From Arthrospira sp. PCC 9108 (GTDB lineage: Bacteria > Cyanobacteriota > Cyanobacteriia > Cyanobacteriales > Microcoleaceae), in the NCBI GenBank assembly GCA_016745315.1, contig CP066886.1, forward strand, positions 3,038,501 through 3,102,500: DNA of 64,000 nt. The letters are read 5' to 3'. The position numbers and the translations under genes were made by a program. Positions 30,753 to 40,068 of this stretch are shown in pieces (the stretch's first letter is position 1; the number at the start of each line of letters is the position of its first letter). A model generated the notes under the pieces. That model ran no database searches. It was not told the DNA's origin and saw only the letters and a program-made list of their open reading frames with translations.

Positions 30753-31238
30753 ATGCGTAAAAACCAAAATACATTAGTAGACCAAAATACCGCTATTTAC
30801 CAGATTGACAAAGACAGCGTAAAAACCAAGGATACACATGGACTCTCACCTAGTGAATATCTGGCAATCTTAAAAAGGTTCAGCAACTTTGCCGGATTTC
30901 TTGACCAGGTAGTTCCTTATCTGCCATATCCCAAAACATCACCTATCTACACATTAAAAGAAAAGTTAGTGTTTGCATCTGTAACGGACGAAAAGGACTT
31001 TAATCTGGAATTAACCTACTCTGAGATTATCGCGTTAAAGAATAGCATTAAAGCTATTCTAACTCTGATTAAACTTGGTGGTGGTGTCAAGATGCCACGT
31101 AAAGTTTCTGGTGCTATTGCTGACGATATCGCTGCCTTGGAGGGTCACTTTTTTAATCTCTCCGATAATCATGTTGGCCCGGATATCCCTGAGTTATCAA
31201 CCGACCCTGACCCATTTTCAGTCTGGCTTCAGGGTTAA
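30753..31238 (+). CDS. Unknown 161-residue protein
   Basis: An intact frame with a polar N-terminus and a helical centre (LSPSEYLAILKRFSNFAGFL, then LTYSEIIALKNSIKAILTLI), an acidic C-terminus and a final FSVWLQG. No family recognised. It starts a second plus-strand block after an AT-rich gap. The block contains the nuclease and the ATPase, so a role in DNA metabolism or its regulation is possible. Confidence 0.55.
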   Translation: MRKNQNTLVDQNTAIYQIDKDSVKTKDTHGLSPSEYLAILKRFSNFAGFLDQVVPYLPYPKTSPIYTLKEKLVFASVTDEKDFNLELTYSEIIALKNSIKAILTLIKLGGGVKMPRKVSGAIADDIAALEGHFFNLSDNHVGPDIPELSTDPDPFSVWLQG

Positions 31239-31331
31239 TCCCTAACAGTCTAATTACAGCAGTCTAATTGGGAAATAGAAAAGGCTACCCGTAAAAGGTA
31301 GCCAATACACCAAACATCGAGGACTATCACC

Positions 31332-31656
31332 ATGATATCAAAGCACTGGAAAGAAGTGCGGTTAAATCTCAGGAATATTAAACTTGACCCGTTGATGTAT
31401 ATGGGAATGTCGTTTGCTATAAAGGTTCCTAACTATGCAGGAAGAGGAAAACTTCAATGGCAATTAACAGCCGTTAAATTTTACCATGAATTTCTGGCTT
31501 ATTATGTGGGAAAAATGATGAAAAAAATTAATCCTATTACGCCCAGATAAAATTGAGGAAATTCTCAATAAAGCACTTGAATATTGCCGGGAAGAATGGA
31601 GGATTTATCAAGCTGAATCTGGTGGCGATAAAGAGGAGGTAAATAATGATGATTAA
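31332..31656 (+). pseudogene. Small unknown protein frameshifted in an A7 run
   Basis: The frame MISKHWKEVRLNLRNIKLDP runs to MMKKI; after the AAAAAAA tract at about 31519 another frame continues LLRPDKIEEILNKALEYCRE and ends at 31656, overlapping the nuclease ATG. One extra A explains the break. Function unknown. The overlap with the downstream start supports the longer, restored gene of about 108 codons. Confidence 0.5.
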
Positions 31657-32029
31657 CAAGTATCACGCCAAAGGACAATATGATGAGGGGCATTACTTTG
31701 CATCAACGCTAGAGAGCAAGGTGTATCACCTACTCAAAAAGTATGATGACAACCTATCAATACACCCCCGATTAACTTTGGTTGATCACTGTAATGATTG
31801 GAAGTCAATTACATGGAAGCCAGACTTTTATAGTCCAGTTTTCAACCAATACATCGAAGTAAAGGGAACGCTAACAACCGAGTTTAAACTCAAGATGCAA
31901 TTGCTTAATTACCTTAATCCCGGAATGATTGAAGATATTTGGTTTGTCACTCGGAACAGGTCTTATCGTTGGCCAGGTATTTATTTAATGAATATCGATG
32001 AGTTCCAACGACATCTGAAAGCACAATAA
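31646..32029 (+). CDS. PD-(D/E)XK-type nuclease (phage resolvase-like)
   Basis: A 127-residue protein with the core of a PD-(D/E)XK nuclease. An N-terminal Glu lies in FASTLESKVYHLLKKY, then WKPDFYSP supplies the catalytic Asp and YIEVKGTLT the E-x-K pair. Size and layout fit small phage endonucleases (DUF1064 or T7-endonuclease-like). It would cut branched DNA or act in replication or packaging. The frame is intact and follows AGGAGG at a normal distance. The fold is well supported; the substrate is inferred. Confidence 0.72.
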   Translation: MMINKYHAKGQYDEGHYFASTLESKVYHLLKKYDDNLSIHPRLTLVDHCNDWKSITWKPDFYSPVFNQYIEVKGTLTTEFKLKMQLLNYLNPGMIEDIWFVTRNRSYRWPGIYLMNIDEFQRHLKAQ

Positions 32030-32055
32030 TTTAAGTTAATAGGAGAACAGCAACC

Positions 32056-32397
32056 GTGATAAATCTACACTATAAAGGCATATTTAGCCTCAATGGTGAA
32101 CTTGTGCAAAGCCATTATAACCCCCATAAATTTGACCAAAATACAATCATTGTGGCTTATCAAGTCTTGACACATATTGAGGAACACAAAACACCTGAAG
32201 TCAAGAATATTACCTATCAGGTAATGGGTAGTTACAGACCACGTGGTGATTATCAAGGCTCTGCAATTATTAAGCTAACTAAACAATCACAGTTTAGAGT
32301 TCAGCTATCCGGTAAGGTAATCCAATGTTTTGGTATGGTTGTCGCCAAATTGCAGCCAGAATCAAATCACCTAACACAATCAACAATCAACAATTAA
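32056..32397 (+). CDS. Unknown 113-residue protein
   Basis: Starts at GTG 32056 behind AGGAG. The sequence includes YKGIFSLNGELVQSHYNPHK and a later beta-rich section (GSAIIKLTKQSQFRVQLSG). Frame intact. It lies 26 bp after the nuclease gene in the same direction. No family recognised. Confidence 0.5.
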   Translation: MINLHYKGIFSLNGELVQSHYNPHKFDQNTIIVAYQVLTHIEEHKTPEVKNITYQVMGSYRPRGDYQGSAIIKLTKQSQFRVQLSGKVIQCFGMVVAKLQPESNHLTQSTINN

Positions 32398-32413
32398 CTA
32401 AGGAAGAGTAATC

Positions 32414-32686
32414 ATGAGTATTGGATATTACGGTAAAAGAGATGACGATAAATTCGCGTTTTGTAGTGCAGTTAAATCTGGAGAATCAGGCACATTCCTA
32501 GTGATTAGTCAAGCACAATTCCGAATTAATTTACCTCACCTATGGATATTCGGTAAAGGTGTATCAGGTGATTTTGCTAACTTCAATGATAGGGATTGGA
32601 GTTATTCCAAAGGTGATGAAGAATTATTAGCTGTCAGGTTTTTTATTGAAAAATACGAGACTGAATATAACGGGAAAAAACGATAA
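32414..32686 (+). CDS. Unknown 90-residue protein
   Basis: Starts MSIGYYGKRDDDKFAFCSAV behind AGGAAGAG; includes FRINLPHLWIFGKGVSGDF and a charged C-terminus. Frame intact, 16 bp after the preceding gene and 12 bp before the next. No family recognised. Confidence 0.5.
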   Translation: MSIGYYGKRDDDKFAFCSAVKSGESGTFLVISQAQFRINLPHLWIFGKGVSGDFANFNDRDWSYSKGDEELLAVRFFIEKYETEYNGKKR

Positions 32687-32698
32687 TACACCCCTACA

Positions 32699-33129
32699 AT
32701 GCTAGAACTTGCATTGCTTAAAATAATAGAAAGTGACGCAATGCTTACAGACGGTTCTGTGATGTTTACAGCAACAATAAACTTAGGGCAATCATCAGTC
32801 ATACCTTCTAACAGGATATTAGAAGGAAATATCGGAGATGATAATTTCAACTCTGACATTTCTAATATCTTCTATATTGAGGATATAGAAGAATTTGATG
32901 AACGGGTAGCTAATTACTCTATCGCTGATATTGACGCTTTCATTGAATCCAAAACCCAAAAAATGGTGGCTTTGGTGGTAAACCGAAATACAAAACCTTT
33001 GAAGAAAGGCTAACAGAAGGGGCTAAGGTTTTGGATTGTGACCCTAGCTTTGAGAGCCTTTATAACAAGGTTAAAAAACTTGATTCTGATGTCTTGATAG
33101 CTTTAATTGAGTTACTGCGATTAATGTAG
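32699..33129 (+). pseudogene. Acidic unknown protein frameshifted at an A6 run
   Basis: The frame MLELALLKIIESDAMLTDGS runs to FIESKTQK. After CCCAAAAAATGG near 32965 the adjacent frame continues NGGFGGKPKYKTFEERL and FESLYNKVKKLDSDVLI to TAG at 33127. The joined protein is about 143 codons, acidic in the first half. Function unknown. Confidence 0.5.
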
Positions 33130-34517
33130 TCACAAATAATCCCCCCTAAAATTTTAGGGGGATAACCACCATACCATGTCAGCAATACAAGAGCGATAGG
33201 AGTGTACCATGTCCGACGACTATATCGATTATAGGCTAATCAGAAGCCAAATGTCATCTGAACTTGACGAAATAATCACGGATGGCAATTTATAGCATTA
33301 GTCAAGGTGGTTAGGACTCAGCTTTTAGAACAGAATCCATGGCATCATGGAGAGAATCAAACTGCTCACGTGCAATGGCGAATGCGGGCTTTCAACCACG
33401 ACCAACATTTCTCTATCTTGTTGAGGTCTGGCGAATAAGGTGGTAGATAGAGCAAACGGCATTGAGCCGCCTCCACTAGCTCAGGAATCCGTCCCCCTTT
33501 ATGAAACGTTGCATTGTCTAGCACTAGAGTCTGACCTGGCTTCAGTGTTGGAATTAAGATGAACTCCAACCACAACTCAAACACTGTCCGATTACAACAA
33601 CCCTCAAAGCGATCGGGGGCTAAGAGTTGTTGATGACACCATGCGGCCATATAGCTCACCCTGCCCTGCCTCTTCCCTGATTTGAGGGCATCGAAGCGTT
33701 TTCCTTCCTCGCAGTAACCATAAGGGTAATCCGAGTCCTGACTATTCATGCCAGCTTCATCGAGGTAAACCAACCCTTCCGGCTCCATATGTTCAATCTG
33801 AGGTGCGAGACGTTCAGGCATGAAATAGGGTTGCAATACCCGAAATAACTGCCTGATGGCGATTTCATCCCCTTGGCTGAATACAAGAGGCTCGCCTCTG
33901 ACCATCCCCATAACTGCTTATATGTCCCAACGATTTGTATCAATAAGATACCAAATCAAGGCAGGAAACCCAAGGTCAATATACTCTGTAACAATTCGTA
34001 ACCATCCTTAACATAACGAGAAATTACGAAACAGAGTTGAGGGTAACGGCGATAGCCACCCCCAGTTTTGGGAATCACAAACCCAGGACTGAAGCGGGGA
34101 ACGGAAGGCTCCGAGGTGTAACCCAACACCAGAAACGAGACCACTGCCAACCATCCATGATTAGGGAAACCGAATGTCCGGCTTGAACCATCGTAAGAAT
34201 TAAGTAGCGAAAGAGGTTGACACGCTGCGCTCAAAAGAGCAAGGGGAAAAGTAGGATAATCTTAGCACTACCTACACAGACCTTTAAAGTACCCCGGTGG
34301 ATAGGACAAATCTAAAGATGGAATGCCCATATAAACGGAACGTTTTAAGTCCTCCTAGACTCTGATTATCTGGTCGAGATATCAGTAGGGATAAGTGTAA
34401 CCGCAAGTCTTTGAGGATGCGAGATGTGACCAGAAGCCAACGCCCAACTGTAATGGTAGGGATATGCTAACGGGTCACGGTTTGATTGTAAAGAAATAGA
34501 GTCAAGTAGGTGTACAA

Positions 34518-36335
34518 ATGGCGATAGCGAGTTTAAAGAAAGGATTTGGGAAATCAAAACCAATCAAGACTACGAACAACGCATGGAAGGCAATCCCATG
34601 GACTAAGGTTCAACGGAAAGTTTTCAAGCTCCAAAAGAGTATATTTCAAGCAGCTAAATCGGGACAAGATGCAAAAGCCAGAAGGTGGCAACGTCTATTG
34701 GTGAAATCATACTATGCTCGGCTCTTAGCAGTGCGACTGTAGGGGCGGGTTCCACGGTCAGCCATGCTTCCCAACAGTCAGCTTAATAAACCCGCCCCCC
34801 CAAGCGGGTCAAGGCAAGAAAACAGCCGGAGTTGATGGAGTAAGAGCAATCTCTTCAAGACAAAGGTTTGAGCTTGTTAAGAACATTAAGGGAAACCTCA
34901 AAGCAAAACCACTGCGACGGGTTTGGATTCCAAAACCTGGTAGGGATGAAAAAAGCTGGAATAGGAATACCCACAATCCAAGATAGAGCAAGGCAAGCCT
35001 TGGTTAAATCGGCTCTCGAACCTGAATGGGAATCGAGATTTGAAGGCACAAGCTATGGGTTCCGTCCAGGACGGTCAGCCCATGACGCAATTAGCAGAAT
35101 TTATACTGCCATAAATCAAGGACAGTACTATGTTCTTGACGCGGATATAGCAAAATGCTCTTACCGTGAACCATGAATACCTACTGTCCAAAATTCATTG
35201 TCCAAGCCGCCTAAAAAGAGACCTGAAACAATGGCTCAAAGCGGGAGTGCTAGATAACGGTGTATTCGAGAATACAGAAGCAGGGACACCTCAAGGAGGG
35301 GTAATAAGTCCAATACTCGCCAACATCGCACTGTTGGGTATGATTAGGTTAATTGAAAAACTGTATCCTAGGAAATCAGACAATCGCCCTTTTGCGAGAG
35401 TCATAAGATACGCTGATGATTTCGTGGTCATCTCAAAAGACTTAGAAATCATTGAACAGTGCCAAACTGCTATTTCCAAATGGCTAAAGCCTATTGGATT
35501 AGAGATTAAACCTGAAAAAACTCGAATCTGCCACACGCTCAATCACATTGAGTATAACGGCAAAGCAGAGGAACCCGGATTTGATTTCTTAGGTTTCAAT
35601 ATTAGGCAATATCCTGTAGGAAAATATAAAACTGGGAAAACTCCACATGGAAAACCATTAGGACACAAAACTCACATAAAACCCAGCTATAAAGCAGTTA
35701 AAGCCCATACAGAAGTGATTAAAGGTGTAATCAAACAACATAAGACAGCACCCCAATCAACCCTGATTAGTAGACTAAACCCAATCATAAGAGGATGGGC
35801 AAACTATTATTCAGCGGTAGTCTCAAAAGAGACCTTCACTAAGCTAGACAAAATAATCTGGCAAATGTTACGGGCATGGACAGCATCAAGATGCGGAAAG
35901 GCAAGTTACGAAAAGCTAAGTAATTATTTCAGACATGGAACAATTAAACTTAGCAATGGGAAAGAAAGACACGAAAATTGGCTATTCCAAACCAAAGATG
36001 GGATACATCTATTCAAACACAACTGGACTCCAATTGTCAGACACACCCTAATACGCCCCGACGCAACACTTTATGACGGAAATTGGACTTACTGGGCAAC
36101 CAGGAAAGGACAAGCAATCGACACGCCAATTAGGGTAGCAAAACTACTCAAAAAACCAAAAGGTAGATGTACCTGGTGTGGGCAATTCTTTACCCCATCA
36201 GATTTAATTGAAGTAGACCACATTGTACCTAGAAGCCATGGCGGAAAGGATGAATACAAAAATCTTCAACTATTACATCGCCATTGTCACGATGATAAAA
36301 CAGCTCTTGATGAAGAGATAATGCTGTACTCTTAA
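34518..36335 (+). pseudogene. Reverse transcriptase/maturase of intron copy 2, broken
   Basis: N-terminal 74 codons (34518-34742) stop at the same point as in copy 1, followed by the same palindromic repeat and frame change. The palm frame (from about 34950) has an extra 2-base deletion near 35157: KCSYREP-stop, where copy 1 reads AKCFDRINHDY. It resumes at 35166-36335 with GTPQGGVISPILANIALLGM, VIRYADDFVVIS and the HNH domain (CTWCGQFF, VDHIVPRSHGGKDEY). No intact protein can be made from this copy. Confidence 0.85.
34740..34802. repeat. GGGCGGGTT...AACCCGCCC palindromic repeat in intron copy 2
   Basis: The same 61-63-bp palindrome-ended sequence as at 18821-18881, in the same position within the intron-encoded protein gene. 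This shows the insertion preceded the separation of the two introns. Confidence 0.7.
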
Positions 36336-38015
36336 CAAGGAGACGGTCAAACTAGGAGCCGTATGAGGTGAAAGTCTCATGTACGGTTCTGCTGCTGAAT
36401 GGGAGGGGTAGACCGTGAGGTCTATCTCGACCCCTAATCAATAAACTCCTCTCGCTGTTGCTGATCACGTTCTTGGTAGCCGTAAGTTTTTTTTCTGGTG
36501 AAGCCAATTTTCTTCAAGGCTCTGGATATGGTGCGAGGAGAGATGTCGTCATCCCAAAGTTGAGCCATTTGAGCGGAGGTTTTGTCGCCATGCTCTTGGG
36601 CAAAAGCCTGGAATTTGTGCCAGTCGGTAATTTGGTGGCTATGACCAGGTGGGCGATTAGGTTTAGGGAGGAAGTCGCCGGTGTGTTCTTTTCTTTGCAG
36701 CCAGAGATTGATAGTGTTCCTGCTGACATGGAAAACTTGACTGGCTTCTGTTTTGGGCATACCGTCTAGTTCAATTGCATCAATAACTTTTTGTCTGAGG
36801 TCGTAACTATAGGGGGCTGGCATTTTTGGTCTTCTTAGTCATCTCGTCCTCTCCATTATACGTCCTAACTTTCCTGTCTGGTGCTATAGGTAAACAGATA
36901 GAATCGGTGTGTAGGGCTGTCTGTGTTCTGCCATATCCTGATATCCAATTCCCTATTGTAACCTCGTTTATAGCGTCTCCAGTAACCCTTATGAGTACAG
37001 CAGGAATCCTGTTCCTTTGGGGGTCTAGTGGTACTGGAAAGTCACAGATAGCTACTATTGCGGCTTCACTGTATCGCACCGACACAGTGTTAGCTAACAG
37101 CACATTTGCTTCACTGAGAAACAAGATACAACACGAACGCTTTTATGACCCCCTTCAATGTGAATTTGAGAAAAATTTTATATTGGTATGGGAAGATATC
37201 ACCCCTATATTATTAATTGAAAATGAGAATATGTTATCGCTTTTTAATGTGTTAAATCGCAAAAATAGCCGAATAACCATCAGTAGTCAAATACCGGGAA
37301 CTAACATGGTATTTGATGCTTTCGCTTTAAAGGTGATTAATTCAATACATCCATTGTGGACATTTTGGGAATTAAACGAACTCAAAATACGAATGTTTCC
37401 TATATGGTTTAAAAAACTAGATACAATGACATCAGAAGAATATAGGGGGAATAGTTACGAATTAAGCGATTTAAACGATGTAGAAGATATTACGCTTGAT
37501 AAATTATCATCTCAATTAGAAATTTTCTGGAGAGATATCGATAACTGCAATCAATACAGCAAGGTCAAAAAACAACTACAGAAACACAAAAAAGATATCA
37601 TTAACGCTAGGTTATCAAGTGAAATCATTGTCACCCATTCATTGATTTATCAATTATCTATCAATGAATCAATTAAACGCTTCAATGATTACTGGGATTT
37701 TTTTATTCAAAAAATCTTGACTATATCATCAGGTACTGAGCAATTTTTGGATAGTTTTATCGCTCAAAGTATAGAAGCCAAAACAAATCAAAATCAACAA
37801 GCTATTAACGCGGGGTGTCCAGAATTAATCTAGGTTGTAACTGATATTGACCCCAAGACTCTGAAAGAAACCATTGAGAGAGCCAAAAATGATGGTTATT
37901 TAGATTCAATGGTTACTGTGCATGAATTAAATAATCTAATGAAAAATAGAGGATATAATATGATTAATCAGAACGGCAAAAATGTTTGGGAACAAATAAT
38001 TTATGAGACCCAAAA

Positions 38016-38237
38016 ATGACCCAAAACAATATAAATGCTATTGCAAAAATAAGGTTTAAAACATTTAAACAAATGGTAGACAGTACAATCTACAACGCCA
38101 ACAGAGAAGACGCTAGAGATACGTTAATCAGTATTATGGATGATTGCGAGATTGAGTTATCTGTAGCAGAAGCAAAAAAACAATTATTGCTTAAACAGCT
38201 TAATTATATCAAGCATTTACTGACCAAAATCGAATAG
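38016..38237 (+). CDS. Small helical unknown protein
   Basis: A 73-residue, Lys/Glu-rich, helical protein (MTQNNINAIAKIRFKTFKQM; VAEAKKQLLLKQLNYIKHLL). The ATG overlaps the original stop of the ATPase gene (ATGA). Probably a coiled-coil partner or accessory protein of the ATPase by position only. Frame intact. Confidence 0.5.
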   Translation: MTQNNINAIAKIRFKTFKQMVDSTIYNANREDARDTLISIMDDCEIELSVAEAKKQLLLKQLNYIKHLLTKIE

Positions 38238-38299
38238 TTTAACGTCGTCTCGGACGGGTTTAAACTATCACAGCTTAACCATTATTAAAGGATAAAACC

Positions 38300-38578
38300 A
38301 TGTCAATCAAATCAAGTACACCCGGATTAAACGTAGTAGAATATAGCTATATGAGCAATCGAGTCAACCCTAACGTTGTGGGATTGCTTGACTTAGTAGA
38401 ACTTGCTATCACGCCTGAACAATTTGATGAAATTATCGAATTTATCCAAATCTACAGGCATTTTTTAAACGCGGAAATCGAGTTACTCAAAGGCATTTAA
38501 GCTTTGCTTAATGCAAAAATTACAGAACACAACAATAGTCAAAATCACCCTGACAATGATTATCATGAGTTCAATTAA
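38300..38578 (+). pseudogene. Small unknown protein with in-frame TAA
   Basis: The frame starts MSIKSSTPGLNVVEYSYMSN behind AAAGGA and reaches a TAA at 38498-38500 (LKGI-stop-ALLNAKITEHNN), then runs to a second TAA at 38578. Gln at the stop would be natural (CAA to TAA). The 66-codon version may be the real gene, since the extension is short. Function unknown. Confidence 0.4.
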
Positions 38579-38614
38579 TCAGTTACTGCAATGCAATCAA
38601 TAGGAGACAAAACC

Positions 38615-38887
38615 ATGAATGAAGAACAAGCAAGGTTAATGGTTATCGCGGAATTAGCACGTGATATTTACGCTCAAATGATGTCACGATATATCCCCTA
38701 CGCTAACCAAGATACCAGGATGAAATTAGCCGAAATAGCTCATAACGCCGCTGTTGATTTTATGACGGTACAGAAAAAATGGGTATCGTCTCAAGAGACA
38801 GTTATTCAACCAGTATCATTTATGTCCGACTTTAGCGGCAATGGTTACAGTAGCGATATTTTTATGGGAGGTAACTTTGATGCCTAA
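38615..38887 (+). CDS. Small unknown protein
   Basis: A 90-residue protein starting MNEEQARLMVIAELARDIYA; the ATG at 38615 follows AGGAG at a good distance and is preferred to 38591. The first half is helical; the end is Gly/Ser/Asp-rich (FSGNGYSSDIFMGG). The 3' end overlaps the next start by 8 bp. Function unknown. Confidence 0.5.
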   Translation: MNEEQARLMVIAELARDIYAQMMSRYIPYANQDTRMKLAEIAHNAAVDFMTVQKKWVSSQETVIQPVSFMSDFSGNGYSSDIFMGGNFDA

Positions 38888-39203
38888 ATTACTCCCAGTA
38901 GTAACGTTAACGGGAAGCTATACCGGGTTTTTAGTAAGTCATAGTATCTGCATTGAGGTAGGCTCTTCAGAATGGTTTAAATACCTATAAACCCATAAAT
39001 CCTTTTCAGTAGAGGTTAATGGTAAACGATTTACAGCGTGCAAAAAAACCTCAATCAATGGTTTTACCTACTGGAACCTCAAAGGGTGGGATGGTAGCGT
39101 CAATCATCACATTTACATAGGGAAAGCTGACCAAGTCACTGTAGACAAGCTAACAGACGTAGCGTTAGCTATGATTACTAAGTGCCGAATGAGAAAACCC
39201 TAA
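38880..39203 (+). pseudogene. Small unknown protein with in-frame TAA, abutting the right inverted repeat
   Basis: A 108-codon frame starting MPKLLPVVTLTGSYTGFLVS with a TAA at codon 37 (WFKYL-stop-THKSFSVEVNGKRFT) and otherwise normal sequence (GFTYWNLKGWDGSVNHHIYI) to 39203. Beta-rich, about 11 kDa if read through. The stop may come from CAA. The terminal codons lie at the inner edge of the right inverted repeat. Function unknown. Confidence 0.45.
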
Positions 39204-39984
39204 ACCCTAACACCTAACAGCTACCCCAATAACTTAAATGGCCCCCTATGGTTTCTGACTGTAGGGGGTGCGTGTATGTATTTTTCATTTATAGACTATA
39301 ATTTATAGACTATAAATCGTTTATATGAATGCTCACCCTATCATGTCCAGATATTACCCAGAACTACTTTACCCCTAACAGATAGCTTTACCTACAACCT
39401 ACGGCTAAGATTTTGGCTTAGGGTGTTTATTAGGGGTACTGGGTTCTGAACGAAATGAATACCCCTATAAATTGGAGACTTGCTGAGGATTTTGTGGGTA
39501 TCAGCCCCGATGAGGAAACAAGTCACCAGTTGAAAAGTTGTTTGGGGGTATCGCTTCAGTATGTCATAGCCGGGTTAGTCGTGATTATGCGATCGCATTT
39601 TGTTGGTAGCGAGTAGGCTCCTCAAGATTTCACCAATAATCTGACTCCCATAGGGAACCCACTATGGGTTGATTTGAGCCATACCCTCCCCCTAACCGAA
39701 ACAAGCACTATTGGGGAAACGAACGATGTGATAGCAGTCAATGGTTCGTTACGAACCGAAGGCTTGCCATTGACGGGTATCACGAGAGAGTTACCCTGTC
39801 TGTGTTTGGTTAGGGGGAGATAGTAGGCATTTGACAGATTGATTAAGTTGTGCTTGTTGACTGAGTAATCATCCTATTGACAGAATTATTTTCCTATGCT
39901 AGGACTAGATTGTGAGTAATATCTGAGTAACTCAATAGGATATAGGGGTTGAGTAATAACCCGCTATCGCTGTCAGGATAAGGT
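39203..39984. repeat. Right long inverted repeat (about 0.78 kb)
   Basis: Inverted partner of 20490-21284. It holds the same blocks in reverse, the nested palindrome and GAGTAAY motifs at 39863, 39914, 39925 and 39951. A 14-bp tandem duplication (ATTTATAGACTATA twice, about 39288-39315) lies where the left copy has unrelated sequence. The outer end passes through GTCAGGATAAGG directly into the att core. No gene recognised. Confidence 0.88.
39685..39819. repeat. Nested palindrome in the right inverted repeat
   Basis: Outer arms CCTCCCCCTAACC (39685-39697) and GGTTAGGGGGAG (39808-39819). Inner arms GTGATAGCAGTCAATGG (39728-39744) and CCATTGACGGGTATCAC (39767-39783) pair at 14 of 17 positions. 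The loop contains a further palindrome, GGTTCGTTACGAACC. The loop sequence differs from the left copy while the stem is mostly kept, which suggests selection on structure. Confidence 0.72.
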
Positions 39985-39995
39985 TTTTCCCAAAA

Positions 39996-40068
<73 letters not shown>

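Larger units (their letters stand above)
33803..36438 (+). mobile_element. Group II intron with reverse-transcriptase ORF (copy 2)
   Basis: A 2636-bp intron on the plus strand, antisense to the IS630 transposase. The 5' end is GTGCGAGACGTTCAGG at 33803, domain V is at about 36356-36390 and the 3' end is CTCGACCCCTAAT at 36438. It is closely related to copy 1 over its full length but inserted in an unrelated target (CAATCTGAG upstream, CAATAAAC downstream). No target duplication is visible, as expected for retrohoming. Confidence 0.9.
33312..36823 (-). pseudogene. IS630 transposase, interrupted by a group II intron
   Basis: The N-terminal part (36439-36823) has a helix-turn-helix (KTEASQVFHVSRNTINLWLQ). 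Removal of intron 33803-36438 joins it exactly to the C-terminal part (REEFIA then QIEHMEPEGLVYLDEAG). The DDE residues are visible in VYLDEAG, TLVLDNATFHKG and DLNKIEKCWSWLK. Near the C-terminus the frame hits a stop at 33366 while an adjacent frame continues EQFDSLHDAMDSVLKAES to 33312, so a second lesion is likely. The element should be immobile. Confidence 0.85.
33293..36886 (-). mobile_element. IS630-family insertion sequence carrying a group II intron
   Basis: Imperfect terminal inverted repeats: TAGCATTAGTCAAGGTGG... at the left and the complementary ...CTGTCTGGTGCTA at the right, flanked by a TA duplication (33291-33292 and 36887-36888), as expected for IS630/Tc1-type elements. The IS without the intron is about 0.96 kb. 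Its transposase gene is on the minus strand. Removal restores the ATPase frame. Confidence 0.87.
33209..38019 (+). pseudogene. P-loop ATPase (helicase- or packaging-like), interrupted by an IS630 element
   Basis: The first 28 codons (33209-33292, behind AGGAG) join 36889-38019 in frame when the IS630 and one TA copy are removed: ...IITDGNL then GKQIESVCRAV, total 404 codons. Motifs: ILFLWGSSGTGKSQIA (Walker A), FILVWEDITP (Walker B-like), RITISSQ (sensor-1-like) and ELKIRMFPIWFKKL (possible Arg finger). The pattern fits AAA+/SF3-type helicases of mobile elements or small packaging ATPases. A TAG at 37831-37833 also interrupts it (ELI-stop-VVTDIDPKT); the original TGA overlaps the ATG at 38016. 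Confidence 0.75.

Noticed and set aside
17285..36335. Reverse transcriptase near a tail-fibre gene, suggesting a diversity-generating retroelement or retron
   Set aside because: The RTs have domain X and HNH regions and sit inside group II intron boundaries with domain V; no template/variable repeat pair is seen by the fibre gene.
21883..39203. Alternative genetic code (TAA/TAG read as Gln) in the element
   Set aside because: Several intact genes of the element end in TAA or TAG with proper overlaps, one-base frameshifts are also common, and TGA occurs in frame too; decay explains all.
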